Source of the DNA: Erysipelotrichaceae bacterium
GTDB taxonomy: Bacteria; Bacillota_I; Bacilli_A; Erysipelotrichales; Erysipelotrichaceae
DNA: 64,000 bases
Direction of reading: 5' to 3'
NCBI GenBank assembly: GCA_029101345.1
Contig: JAQXQU010000017.1
Span: 1 to 64,000, forward strand
Positions 1 to 7,953 of the stretch are shown piece by piece. Made by a program: the position numbers and the translations under genes. The notes below the pieces were generated by a model, which made no database searches, had not been told where the DNA came from, and saw nothing but the letters and a program-made list of their open reading frames with translations. Each line of letters starts with the position of its first letter. The first letter of the stretch is position 1.

Positions 1-87
1 TTCAGAAAAGTGAAAAACTTTCACAAAATTATCACAAAAGACAGATAATATAACATTGTAAAAAGTTTTTTCATTTATTCCTTCTGT

Positions 88-115
88 GAAATAGGCGCAA
101 GCCTATTTTCCTTTT
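88..115 (+). terminator. Rho-independent terminator upstream of tRNA-Arg
   Basis: An 8-9 bp stem (AAATAGGC with GCCTATTT) closes a GCAA tetraloop and runs into a T-rich stretch. It probably ends a gene lying left of the window. Two frames are open from base 1 (one stops at 46-48), so I cannot say which frame, if any, is the tail of that gene. Confidence 0.7.
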
Positions 116-121
116 ATATGC

Positions 122-127
122 TATAAT
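122..127 (+). promoter_or_regulatory. -10 box for tRNA-Arg
   Basis: A perfect TATAAT sits 17 bases before the mature tRNA 5' end, which fits a short precursor leader. No convincing -35 hexamer is visible at 16-18 bp spacing. Confidence 0.55.
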
Positions 128-144
128 AACAATGTTGTATTGAT

Positions 145-221
145 GTCCCCGTAGCTCAGCAGGATAGAGCGTTCGCCTCCTAAGCGAAAGGTCGTGCGTT
201 CGAATCGCGCCGGGGACGCCA
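145..221 (+). tRNA. tRNA-Arg(CCT)
   Basis: The sequence folds into a full cloverleaf. The acceptor stem pairs GTCCCCG with CGGGGAC, the D stem pairs GCTC with GAGC, the anticodon stem pairs TTCGC with GCGAA around loop CTCCTAA (anticodon CCT), and the T stem pairs GTGCG with CGCGC around a TTCGAAT loop. The discriminator is G and CCA is encoded. It decodes the rare arginine codon AGG. A terminator follows at 234-264, so it is probably transcribed alone from the TATAAT box at 122. Confidence 0.97.
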
Positions 222-233
222 TTGTCTAATTAT

Positions 234-264
234 GGAAGATCAAATGAATGATCTTCCTTTTTTC
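234..264 (+). terminator. Terminator of tRNA-Arg
   Basis: A perfect 9-bp stem (GGAAGATCA with TGATCTTCC) around a 6-base loop is followed by six T residues. It lies 12 bases after the encoded CCA end. Confidence 0.9.
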
Positions 265-490
265 TTGATTGATGTACAGATATGGATTATGAGAACAGAT
301 TTCATATAAATATTACTCTTAAAAAGGGAATAGCAATAATGTTTTTCAAGATTGACATATGTAGTACTTGCAGGATCTGAATCTGATTGGAAAGCAAGAA
401 CACCAGGGAGGCAGCAGGTTTTTATATGAACTGCAATCTTGAAGAAGGATCATGCGATTATGATTGATTTGGCATATTTATATGCTCATT
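265..490. other. Non-coding stretch, nothing recognised
   Basis: No frame here carries both a ribosome site and a reading frame of convincing length. A short plus-strand frame beginning near 339 has a weak AAGGG upstream but stops after 13 codons. I see no RNA gene fold in it. Confidence 0.5.
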
Positions 491-514
491 AAAAATCCCG
501 TCAATAGACGGGAT
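491..514 (-). terminator. Terminator of the 93-residue gene
   Basis: Read on the minus strand, an 8-bp stem ATCCCGTC/GACGGGAT with a 4-base loop is followed by five T residues. The stop codon (501-503) lies inside the stem. Confidence 0.85.
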
Positions 515-782
515 CGTGGTCTTCTTTAACCAGAACAAAATAATCAGTATGTAATCTGATTTCTGTTAGCTTAAACTTATTCATATAATAGATTCTTTCG
601 ACAAAGAAAGGAATAGGCTTAGTGAATCCATCAGTTCCTCTTGAAACTTCAATTGGTAAAACGGTTTCTTCCATGGCTTGTTTGATGCCTTTGCCATCTT
701 TGATAAAACTATGGCATCCGTTGTCATTGACTAATAGAGTGCCGAGGAAGATGTCTTTGTAATAAAAACCATATCTGTCCAT
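501..782 (-). CDS. Small protein of unknown function (93 aa)
   Basis: I do not recognise this protein. It is soluble in character, with no signal peptide, membrane segment or Cys pair, an aromatic N terminus (YGFYYKD) and a mixed beta-strand-like composition. An AAAGGG site lies about 6 bases before the ATG on the minus strand and a terminator follows, so it is a credible single-gene unit rather than a chance frame. It faces away from the operon that starts at 935. Nothing in its neighbours suggests a role. Confidence 0.65.
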   Translation of the reverse strand: MDRYGFYYKDIFLGTLLVNDNGCHSFIKDGKGIKQAMEETVLPIEVSRGTDGFTKPIPFFVERIYYMNKFKLTEIRLHTDYFVLVKEDHDPVY

Positions 783-934
783 TGTTTTTCCCTTTAGTCG
801 ATATTATCATATTTTCTGATAGAAAAGGCCGTGCTTATTGCAATTGATAATCAGGTTATCGTGGGCATAATAGGGGATAATAGTGGGGAAAAGAGTGCTA
901 AGATAACAAGCAATGAAGGAATAAGGATAATAGC

Positions 935-1036
935 ATGCAAGTGGATTTTGATCCAGAACTGGTCGAAATATTTCTAAGTGTCAAGGAAGACGTTGTCAGG
1001 CTGATGATAGCCAATAGCATAAAGGAGGAACAATGA
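935..1036 (+). CDS. Tiny 33-residue protein, first gene of a three-gene operon
   Basis: An ATG frame of 33 codons ends in an ATGA overlap with the next gene, and the AAAGGAGG ribosome site of that gene lies inside its last codons. An AAGGA element lies 12 or so bases before the ATG. The product is acidic and helical-looking, beginning MQVDFDPELVEIF. The same overlap style continues through the next two genes, which suggests translational coupling. Function is unknown. The alternative is that it only serves to deliver ribosomes to the downstream gene. Confidence 0.45.
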   Translation: MQVDFDPELVEIFLSVKEDVVRLMIANSIKEEQ

Positions 1037-1296
1037 GGTCAATTGAAGAAACAATCAGAAGCACTACTGAGGAGAATCAGGAAAAGATTGATTGGACCAA
1101 GGCTTGGAGCAAGAAGTATCCAATCCTGGCTTCTTATCAGAAAGAGGTTGATTGCAATAGATATGCCAAGCAGCTTAGGGTGATGCTTGATGAAATTGAA
1201 AATGAATATCATTACAGCAAACAGGATGCCATGCTTGTATTGAAGGATATTCTCGCTCACGAATATCTAAATCAGAAGGTGAAGAACAATGGATAA
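1033..1296 (+). CDS. Small charged protein of unknown function (87 aa)
   Basis: An 87-residue, lysine- and glutamate-rich protein predicted to be mostly helical, with no membrane segment. The ribosome site AAAGGAGG lies 6 bases before the ATG. It overlaps the 33-residue frame by ATGA and the DUF2200 gene by 8 bases, so the three are almost certainly co-translated. I do not recognise the family. Conservation of this trio elsewhere would be the best clue to a shared role. Confidence 0.75.
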   Translation: MRSIEETIRSTTEENQEKIDWTKAWSKKYPILASYQKEVDCNRYAKQLRVMLDEIENEYHYSKQDAMLVLKDILAHEYLNQKVKNNG

Positions 1297-1642
1297 CAGC
1301 AGAATCTATGCCATGCCATTTATTAAGGTCTATTCCTTGCTGGTAAACAAGGCGATAAGAAAAGGAAGACAAAAGAGTGATGTTGATGAAATCATCAGCT
1401 GGCTGACAGGCTATGCCATTAATGACATTGATGGGATTGCAAATAGTGATTTGACCTATGGTGATTTTTTCCAAAAGGCGCCAAGGATGAATCCTGAACG
1501 CTTTAAAATCAAAGGCACTATCTGTAAGATCAGGATTGAAGAGATTGCTGATCCTATGATGAAGGATATCAGAATTCTTGACAAGCTGATTGATGACTTG
1601 GCCAAGGGCAAAGACCCCCTAAAGGTCTTATCTGAGCATTAG
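1289..1642 (+). CDS. DUF2200 family protein
   Basis: The 117-residue protein matches the DUF2200 pattern from memory: an N-terminal RIYAMPF element, the YSLLVNKAIRKGR helix, DEIISWLTGY, the KAPRMNP motif and a closing LDKLIDDLAKGKDPLKVL. The length is typical for the family. DUF2200 proteins are small cytosolic proteins with no established biochemical role. The gene overlaps the preceding one by 8 bases and closes this small operon. No clear terminator follows. Confidence 0.9.
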   Translation: MDNSRIYAMPFIKVYSLLVNKAIRKGRQKSDVDEIISWLTGYAINDIDGIANSDLTYGDFFQKAPRMNPERFKIKGTICKIRIEEIADPMMKDIRILDKLIDDLAKGKDPLKVLSEH

Positions 1643-1692
1643 TTCAGCTGTTTCTTTTCTTCTTTGCTAGAATGGGATTAGAGGTGAAAAAG

Positions 1693-2067
1693 ATGAAGAA
1701 AATCTGGCCAGCAATGATGTTATCACTATTGTTAAGTTCTTGTAGCAATACTCCTTCCTATCAGCATGTATCAATGTCAGAAGCCATTGACTTAATGAAT
1801 AGGGAAAGCTCCTATGTCATTCTTGATGTGAGAACTTATGATGAATATCAACAGGGCCATATCCCTGGTGCTATTGTTGTACCAAATGAAACTATTGGCA
1901 CTTCAGAAATACCTGAACTGCCTGATAAGCAACAGATGATTCTGGTTTATTGCCGCAGTGGCAATCGCTCAAGACAGGCGGCAGCCAAACTGGCTAAGTT
2001 AGGCTACAGCAATGTTATTGAATTTGGTGGCATTATTGATTGGCCACTTGAAATAGTCAAGGATTAG
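1693..2067 (+). CDS. Rhodanese-domain lipoprotein
   Basis: A 124-residue protein made of a lipoprotein signal (MKKIWPAMMLSLLLSSC, lipid-accepting Cys at residue 17) and one rhodanese domain. The domain shows ILDVRTYDEYQQGHIPGA and the active-site loop YCRSGNRSRQAA with the catalytic Cys. Rhodaneses move sulfane sulfur or act in thiol redox handling; anchored outside the membrane, this one probably acts on extracytoplasmic thiols. An ATG 21 bases upstream is in frame, but GAGGTG precedes the start chosen here and gives the proper signal peptide. A terminator follows immediately. Confidence 0.88.
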   Translation: MKKIWPAMMLSLLLSSCSNTPSYQHVSMSEAIDLMNRESSYVILDVRTYDEYQQGHIPGAIVVPNETIGTSEIPELPDKQQMILVYCRSGNRSRQAAAKLAKLGYSNVIEFGGIIDWPLEIVKD

Positions 2068-2094
2068 ATCTTCTGCTTAGCAGAAGATTTTCTT
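2068..2094 (+). terminator. Terminator of the rhodanese gene
   Basis: A 9-bp stem (ATCTTCTGC/GCAGAAGAT) with a 3-base loop is followed by TTTTCTTT and begins at the base after the stop codon. Confidence 0.85.
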
Positions 2095-2153
2095 TGATTG
2101 AGTGTATATAACATAGGTGTTATTATGCTAATATGGATATTAAGGAGGTTTTT

Positions 2154-3035
2154 ATGAAAGCTTCAGAGATTATCAACCAAGCTTGTGAACATCAGGGTGT
2201 TTCCAAGGCTGAACTCGCAAACAGAGTAGGAATCTTTCCTTCTTCGCTATATCGCAAACTCGCTAATGAAAGCATGACTCTTAATGAATTGCAGAAGTAT
2301 CTCCAAGCAATTGGTGTTACTGCCCATGTTGAACTGGTATATGATGACGGCACTGCTTATAATTCAACAGAAAACCATGCTCAGCTTCTGAACCATTTGG
2401 AAATCATGAAAAAGGAAATGGACTTGAAGGAGAATGCTTTGCAACTGCAAAGAAAGGCCTTCAAGGATTTGAGAACTGATTTGAATAGTGCTGTTGGTTA
2501 TCTGGAATTAGGTCAGAAGAATGAGAAAAAGACCAGTGAATGTCTGGCTAAGCTCAAGAATGTCCATTCCAGCATGGGAAGGACAATTGCCTATGCTTTA
2601 GGTGAAGGATTTGGTGAAGAGGAAGAAATTGTCGATGATTCATCAATTGAAGCATTGGAAGGCAAAAGGGTGCTGGTGGTTGATGATAACAAGATCAATC
2701 AGGAAATCATCAGCGATCTTCTGGAAGAATATGGACTGATGGTTGAGACTTCAGATAATGGCGAAGAAGCCATTGATAAAGTTATCAAGAATGATCCGGG
2801 CTATTTCAACTTCATTATCATGGATATTGAAATGCCAGGCATTGATGGTTATGATACGACAACTCGCATTCGCAAGATGCCTAATAGAATCAGGGCCAAT
2901 GTGCCTATCATTGCCCTTTCAGCCAATGCCAATCCTGAAGATCGTCGCAAGGCTGCCCTTGTGGGTATGGATGCTTTCTTGGCAAAACCAGTCGATTCCC
3001 ATGTTCTTTTGAGCGGACTAGCTAAACTTCAGTAA
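2154..3035 (+). CDS. HTH-type DNA-binding protein with C-terminal receiver domain
   Basis: A 293-residue protein. Residues 1-60 look like an XRE-type helix-turn-helix (KAELANRVGIFPSSLYRKL), residues 75-155 are charged and likely coiled coil, and residues about 168-293 are a CheY-like receiver with the acidic pair VDDN, the phospho-acceptor in IIMDIEMPG (about residue 224), ALSA and the conserved Lys in AKPV. In typical response regulators the receiver is N-terminal and the DNA-binding domain C-terminal, so this order is reversed. The hybrid kinase 32 bases downstream is the likely partner. AAGGAGG lies 6 bases before this ATG, which is why the start seven codons upstream was rejected. Confidence 0.85.
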   Translation: MKASEIINQACEHQGVSKAELANRVGIFPSSLYRKLANESMTLNELQKYLQAIGVTAHVELVYDDGTAYNSTENHAQLLNHLEIMKKEMDLKENALQLQRKAFKDLRTDLNSAVGYLELGQKNEKKTSECLAKLKNVHSSMGRTIAYALGEGFGEEEEIVDDSSIEALEGKRVLVVDDNKINQEIISDLLEEYGLMVETSDNGEEAIDKVIKNDPGYFNFIIMDIEMPGIDGYDTTTRIRKMPNRIRANVPIIALSANANPEDRRKAALVGMDAFLAKPVDSHVLLSGLAKLQ

Positions 3036-3067
3036 ACATTTCTCGACAATTAAAGGATGCAGAGACT

Positions 3068-5398
3068 ATGAAAAATACCAAAAAAGAAGATATGGACTTT
3101 TATATTATTGATAATGATTTCAAGCTCCTTTATTTTAACCAGAATGTTAAAGACCGCTATCCTGATGCAAGGGTCGGCAATTTCTGCTATCAAGCCACAA
3201 TGAATAGGGACAAGCCCTGCAATCATTGCCCTATAGCCCATCATGGTGACAATTTCGCCCCAACTTTCTATGATCCTTATTATGAAGGATTTATTGATAC
3301 GATGTTTGCGGATATTGGGGATGGCAAATATGCTGTTACCTGTCGTGCTTCCCAAATAGATGCCAGAAGTCTCTTCTATCGTTTGAAAAGCGATAAGGAA
3401 AGACGTCTTGCAGAGCCAGATGTTGATTATGAATCAGATAATGTAGGAATTATTGGTGGATATTGTGAAGAGGGCTTCCCTCTTTATTATGTCAATGACA
3501 AGATGGCAAAGATGTTAGGCTATGATGATGTTGCTGATCTGAAAAAAGGCATTGATGGCAAAGTCGCCAATTCCATCTATCCGGAAGATATGCCAAATGT
3601 CATCAAGGATCTAGGCGACCACTATTATCCGGGCATGCGATATGAAACATCATATCGTACTGTAAGAAAAGACGGCAGCATCTTCTGGACTATTGACCGT
3701 GGTGAAGTAATTGAAACCATTGATAAACGCCTGGCTATCATCAGCACTTGTCTTGATGTCACAAAGTATGTTGAAGAGGAAAAGGCCCGAGAACAGGAAT
3801 CAAGAGCCATTGATGCCAGGAACAGGATGCTCTCGGATATCATCAAAATCCTTTATGACTATAGCCTGACGGTTGATGTCAATACTGGATCATTTGATTT
3901 GATAATGGGAAGAAATCATCGGCAATTGCCTGAAATCATCAAGGGCTTTAACACTTATCAGGAAATAATGGAATACTTCATGGCCATGGTTGATGAAAGC
4001 CAGCTTTCCAGGGCAAGAGAGTTGCTGCTGCTGGAAAACTATGCTAACAGGAAGGATCTTGATGGTTTCGTTGGTTCAGAAGTCTTTATTGGCAATACGC
4101 CAGAAGGACAAAAATACCAGGAAATCAACGTTTTCCATGTAGTGGATGAAAAGGGAAACAGCTTTATCAAAATTCTCGGGCGTGATGTTACTGATGCTCA
4201 TGAAAAGGCTGATGCCAAAGCCCAGCTTGCCATTGCCAAAGCTTCAAGCAAAGCTAAATCAGACTTCCTGTTCAATATGTCCCACGATATCAGAACGCCA
4301 ATGAATGCCATCATCGGTTTTACTGACCTCTTATCAAAGCACCTGGATGATAAGGAATTGGCAGCTGATTATCTTGATAAGATTAAAACTTCAAGTGACT
4401 TCATGCTTTCCCTTATCAATAATGTGCTGGAAATGGCTAGAATTGAAAGTAGCAACTCAGAACTGAATGAAGAGCATGGCAACATCAATCATTTCCAGAA
4501 GACCATTAGTGCAATGTTCTACTCAATGCTCAAGGACAAGAATCTGAACTTTGTTATAGAAAACCATGTTAAACATCCAGATATCATCTGTGACAAAACC
4601 AAGTTCCGTCAGATCATTCTCAATATCCTCAGCAATTCAATCAAATATACAAAAGAAGGTGGAACCATTAGAATGGTCACTGATGAGATGGAATGTGAAA
4701 AAGAGGGACATGTCCGCATAAGAACAACTATCAGCGATAATGGCATTGGCATGTCAAAAGACTATTTGCCTCATATCTTTGATGAATTCTCTCGTGAGAA
4801 AACGACAACGGAAAGTGGTATTTCCGGTACTGGCTTAGGAATGTCAATTGTCAAAAGGCTTGTTGATCTGATTGGCGGCAGTATTGAGCTGGAATCAGAA
4901 GCTGGTATAGGTACAAGATGCACTTTGATTTTCACTCATAAAGCCGCACCAATGAATGAGGATGACCATGAAGATAGTGTCAAAAATACATCCTTTGACT
5001 ATGAATGCATCAAAGGCAAAAGAATATTGATTGCTGAAGACAATGATCTTAATGCAGAAATTGCCATGACTCTATTAGAAGAAAGTGGTTTGCTAGTTGA
5101 AAGGGCAAATGATGGTGCTGAATGCCTGAGAATGATCAAGGAAGCAGAAGAAGGCTATTATGACCTGATTCTTATGGATATTCAGATGCCAAATATGAAT
5201 GGCTATGAAGCAACAGGGGCTATTAGAAAGCTTGATAATCCTAAAAAAGCCAATATCAGGATTGTAGCCATGACGGCTAATGCATTTGAAGAAGACAAGC
5301 AGAATGCCTATAAGGCTGGTATGGATGGCCACATCGCCAAGCCAATCGGAATTGACAAATTCATTGGGCTGCTAGCAGAAAACCTAACTTGGAAATAG
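3068..5398 (+). CDS. Hybrid sensor histidine kinase / response regulator
   Basis: A 776-residue cytosolic protein with no membrane segments. The N terminus is PAS-like with a Cys cluster (PCNHCP near residue 50) that could sense redox or a metal. A second PAS-like domain covers roughly 130-240, and a further sensor region runs to 390. HisKA follows (NMSHDIRTPMN, phospho-His about 406), then HATPase (NSIKYT, DNGIGM, GTGLGMSIVKRL) and a C-terminal receiver (AEDND, phospho-Asp about 704 in LILMDIQMPN, AKPI). It most likely passes phosphate to the HTH-receiver protein encoded just upstream in the same operon. A terminator follows. Confidence 0.93.
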   Translation: MKNTKKEDMDFYIIDNDFKLLYFNQNVKDRYPDARVGNFCYQATMNRDKPCNHCPIAHHGDNFAPTFYDPYYEGFIDTMFADIGDGKYAVTCRASQIDARSLFYRLKSDKERRLAEPDVDYESDNVGIIGGYCEEGFPLYYVNDKMAKMLGYDDVADLKKGIDGKVANSIYPEDMPNVIKDLGDHYYPGMRYETSYRTVRKDGSIFWTIDRGEVIETIDKRLAIISTCLDVTKYVEEEKAREQESRAIDARNRMLSDIIKILYDYSLTVDVNTGSFDLIMGRNHRQLPEIIKGFNTYQEIMEYFMAMVDESQLSRARELLLLENYANRKDLDGFVGSEVFIGNTPEGQKYQEINVFHVVDEKGNSFIKILGRDVTDAHEKADAKAQLAIAKASSKAKSDFLFNMSHDIRTPMNAIIGFTDLLSKHLDDKELAADYLDKIKTSSDFMLSLINNVLEMARIESSNSELNEEHGNINHFQKTISAMFYSMLKDKNLNFVIENHVKHPDIICDKTKFRQIILNILSNSIKYTKEGGTIRMVTDEMECEKEGHVRIRTTISDNGIGMSKDYLPHIFDEFSREKTTTESGISGTGLGMSIVKRLVDLIGGSIELESEAGIGTRCTLIFTHKAAPMNEDDHEDSVKNTSFDYECIKGKRILIAEDNDLNAEIAMTLLEESGLLVERANDGAECLRMIKEAEEGYYDLILMDIQMPNMNGYEATGAIRKLDNPKKANIRIVAMTANAFEEDKQNAYKAGMDGHIAKPIGIDKFIGLLAENLTWK

Positions 5399-5399
5399 A

Positions 5400-5426
5400 A
5401 AATGCCTTCATTTGAAGGCATTTTTG
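5400..5426 (+). terminator. Terminator of the hybrid kinase operon
   Basis: A 9-bp stem AATGCCTTC/GAAGGCATT with an ATTT loop runs into TTTTGCTTTT just after the stop codon. Confidence 0.9.
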
Positions 5427-5437
5427 CTTTTAGGAAG

Positions 5438-5466
5438 TAAAAAGCCATATCGAAGATATGACTTTT
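5438..5466 (-). terminator. Terminator of the mscS operon
   Basis: On the minus strand, AAAAG and CATATC pair with GATATG and CTTTT around a 3-base loop, with one mismatch, ending in five T residues. It faces the plus-strand terminator 12 bases away. Confidence 0.75.
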
Positions 5467-5480
5467 AAGATAATGAAGTA

Positions 5481-6401
5481 TTAGTTAGCTCTTGTGACAA
5501 CAACTTGTGGGAATGGGATTTCGATGTTATTAGCAGTGAAGATTTCAAAGATATCACGATTCAATTCCCTCTTAGCCGCAAAGACATTTGCTTCTTCAAC
5601 CAAGACCTTGAATTTCAGTTCAACACCAGAAGCATTCAGTCCCTCAACGCCCATGAATTCAGGAACAGATAGATAAAGATCTGGATGCTTGTCCTTAAGC
5701 TTAGGCAGATTTTCCTTAAGAACCTTATCAACGAATGATAGGTCGGTATTGTAGTGGACTTCACAAGTAGTAATGGCTAATGAATGATTGACTGAACGGT
5801 TCTGAAGATTACGGATATCAGAGTTGTTGACAATTTTGAGGTTGCCACCGTCATCCTGGATGGTTGTTGTACGAACGCCGATTCTGACAACCTTGCCTCG
5901 GAAGTCATCAAGGACAATGATATCACCAATATCATACTGACCTTCAAAGATGATGAAGATACCAGTAATGACATCTTCGATCAGTGACTGGGCACCAAAA
6001 CCTAAGATTAAGCCGGCAATTCCCAGTGAAGCCAGAATTGCTGAAACATTGACACCAAGAATAGCCAGAGCCCAGACAGCACCAACGATGACAGTCAAAT
6101 AACGCAGGATGCTAAGCAGCAGCTGGGAAACAGTCAAGCCACGCTTATTTGTGCTGGCCAGCTTGTTGATAATGATTTTGAGAATGGATGTGATGACATA
6201 CATCACTGACAGCATCAGCAATAATACAATAAGCTTTGCCAGGATATTATTGTCAAAGACAACAAAAGGCATGGAATTGGACATTGTCTCTTTGACAGAG
6301 GTAATGAATGTTGCTGGCAGTGGCAGAATGCTAGGGTTTGACAATATCACAACCAGAATGATTGCTACTAGCAAGCCAAGATAATTGTTTTTCTTTTTCA
6401 T
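5481..6401 (-). CDS. MscS-family mechanosensitive channel
   Basis: A 306-residue membrane protein with a first TM near residues 8-28, a second near 55-80, and the MscS pore helix and beta domain (ILASLGIAGLILGFGAQSLIEDVITGIFI, then EGQYDIGDIIVLDDFRGKV). The C-terminal part is the soluble vestibule. Such channels open on hypo-osmotic stretch and release solutes. AAGGAG lies 7 bases before the ATG. It follows the surface-protein gene at 6420-7901 by 18 bases with no terminator between, so the two form an operon. Confidence 0.93.
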   Translation of the reverse strand: MKKKNNYLGLLVAIILVVILSNPSILPLPATFITSVKETMSNSMPFVVFDNNILAKLIVLLLMLSVMYVITSILKIIINKLASTNKRGLTVSQLLLSILRYLTVIVGAVWALAILGVNVSAILASLGIAGLILGFGAQSLIEDVITGIFIIFEGQYDIGDIIVLDDFRGKVVRIGVRTTTIQDDGGNLKIVNNSDIRNLQNRSVNHSLAITTCEVHYNTDLSFVDKVLKENLPKLKDKHPDLYLSVPEFMGVEGLNASGVELKFKVLVEEANVFAAKRELNRDIFEIFTANNIEIPFPQVVVTRAN

Positions 6402-6419
6402 AACGTTTTTCTCCTTGTA

Positions 6420-7901
6420 TTAATTGCCGACAATTAAGCTGATTTCTTCACTATCATAATTTATGCCATCAATGACCAAGCTGTAAGTGACTTTTGGCCC
6501 ACTGGAAGCAGCAGAATCAAAGGCGATGTCATCAACGGTTCCTCGATAAGAGACTGTTGTTGCACTGGTTTGCAGATTATCAAGCGGATATGGTGTACCA
6601 TTGAGAATCATATAAGCGCTGATGCTGCTGTATTCTCCACTGAACTCAAAGGTGAAGTCACCATCAATGCTGATAGCTTCGTGGTCATTGTTTGGATATG
6701 GGTAAGCAAACGCATTAGCCGATAGGTAAGAGCCGTTGAATTCATTTTTGATTTCATAGGTGGCCGAAGCGGAACCGGAATAGCTCTTGCCATCGATCTT
6801 GTAGGAAATGCTGATTGTCACTTTGTATTTGCCGGTCTGATCATCATTGAATTCACCATAGACATCAAAGCCACCTTCATCAATATAGAATTCCTGAAGG
6901 TCGGTATTCTGACCATTGACCTTGACTGAAGTTATTTCGTAGTCGGTAGCTCCTGAGCCATTATCGTTTACTCCCCCAACAATCTGATAGATCATGATTG
7001 GTGGATCACCAGAATCAAAGACAGCGCCATCCTTAATCGTGAAGCTTGGGAAGACTACCTGTTTCTCTTCCTCTTTCTTTTCAATTGTCACAGAGAATGG
7101 CTTTCTGATGGTTTTTTCTTCATCCAGCAGCTGATAATTGAATTCAATGAAGCCTGAATAGCTGCCACTATCAAGATAATTGCTAATGGTCAGAGAAGCG
7201 TTATCACCCATGACATACCAGTTGTAGCCATTGCCATTAGTCAAGTAGGCTTTGGTTTTATAGTTAGTGGCGTCATTGATGGTTATGGTATTAAAGAAGG
7301 TGATTGTGTCACTATCCATGTTATAGCTAGCACTTGCGGCATTGATTTCAGGTTCAATTGGTTCAACGAAGACATTCAGTTCCTGGCTTAGACTATCGGT
7401 CTTTTCACCGAGAACATATGGAATAACAATGGTTATCGGATGGTTTCCGGCTCTTAGCTTCTTGTTGATATCCAAGATGATTGTTCCACCATTTACTGTT
7501 GTATCATAGGTTTCGCCATCAAGGGTGATACTGGCATTAGCCAATATTCCGTCATTGATGTCTATGACAAGGGAGATGGTTGAAGTATCATCCCGATAAT
7601 TGGCACTAGCAGAGGCGATAGCTGGCGGTACTAGCTCAACTGTTTCAATATTCTCTTCCTTATCATCACTTGGAATGGTAGGTGTATTGCTATTATCAAT
7701 TACTTCCTGACTATTATTGGAAGGAATCTCTGGTTCTTCTGCCTTTTCATAAAGCATTGGCATTACAACAGCAGCTGAAAGGAAAGTTGTCATTGTCAAC
7801 GCCTTGATTAACGATAGGGCACTGCCTTTTTTTAAATTATGTTTAATCAAAGGCTCATTTGCATCAGCAAATTCCTTGATATTATCATGAAATTCATCCA
7901 T
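6420..7901 (-). CDS. Membrane-anchored surface protein with Ig-like beta repeats
   Basis: A 493-residue protein with a short cytosolic N terminus, one membrane helix at about 30-50, an acidic Pro/Ser/Asn linker (51-92), then about four beta-sandwich-like units of 90-110 residues starting near 95, 187, 283 and 398. Units open with related SASANY/ASASYN-type strands and are rich in Thr, Ser and Tyr. No catalytic motif or LPXTG is seen, and I do not recognise a family. A TATAAT ends 6 bases before the ATG and no ribosome site is present, so the mRNA is probably leaderless. Its operon partner is an MscS channel. Confidence 0.8.
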   Translation of the reverse strand: MDEFHDNIKEFADANEPLIKHNLKKGSALSLIKALTMTTFLSAAVVMPMLYEKAEEPEIPSNNSQEVIDNSNTPTIPSDDKEENIETVELVPPAIASASANYRDDTSTISLVIDINDGILANASITLDGETYDTTVNGGTIILDINKKLRAGNHPITIVIPYVLGEKTDSLSQELNVFVEPIEPEINAASASYNMDSDTITFFNTITINDATNYKTKAYLTNGNGYNWYVMGDNASLTISNYLDSGSYSGFIEFNYQLLDEEKTIRKPFSVTIEKKEEEKQVVFPSFTIKDGAVFDSGDPPIMIYQIVGGVNDNGSGATDYEITSVKVNGQNTDLQEFYIDEGGFDVYGEFNDDQTGKYKVTISISYKIDGKSYSGSASATYEIKNEFNGSYLSANAFAYPYPNNDHEAISIDGDFTFEFSGEYSSISAYMILNGTPYPLDNLQTSATTVSYRGTVDDIAFDSAASSGPKVTYSLVIDGINYDSEEISLIVGN

Positions 7902-7907
7902 GCATGA

Positions 7908-7913
7908 ATTATA
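7908..7913 (-). promoter_or_regulatory. -10 box, predicted leaderless start
   Basis: TATAAT on the minus strand ends 6 bases before the ATG at 7901. Transcription would begin at about the start codon. No clear -35 or ribosome site is seen. Confidence 0.45.
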
Positions 7914-7953
7914 CTATAAATGTACGGCAAATAGACTGTTCAAAAGGGCAAAA

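Noticed and set aside
265-490. Short frame near 339 with a CSTC-like start resembling a thioredoxin-fold remnant
   Set aside because: It stops after 13 codons, and the in-frame continuation shows no recognisable motif, so the resemblance is too weak.
145-500. Integrative-element attachment site at tRNA-Arg
   Set aside because: There is no integrase, no direct repeat of the tRNA 3' end that I can find in the window, and the flanking genes are not phage-like.
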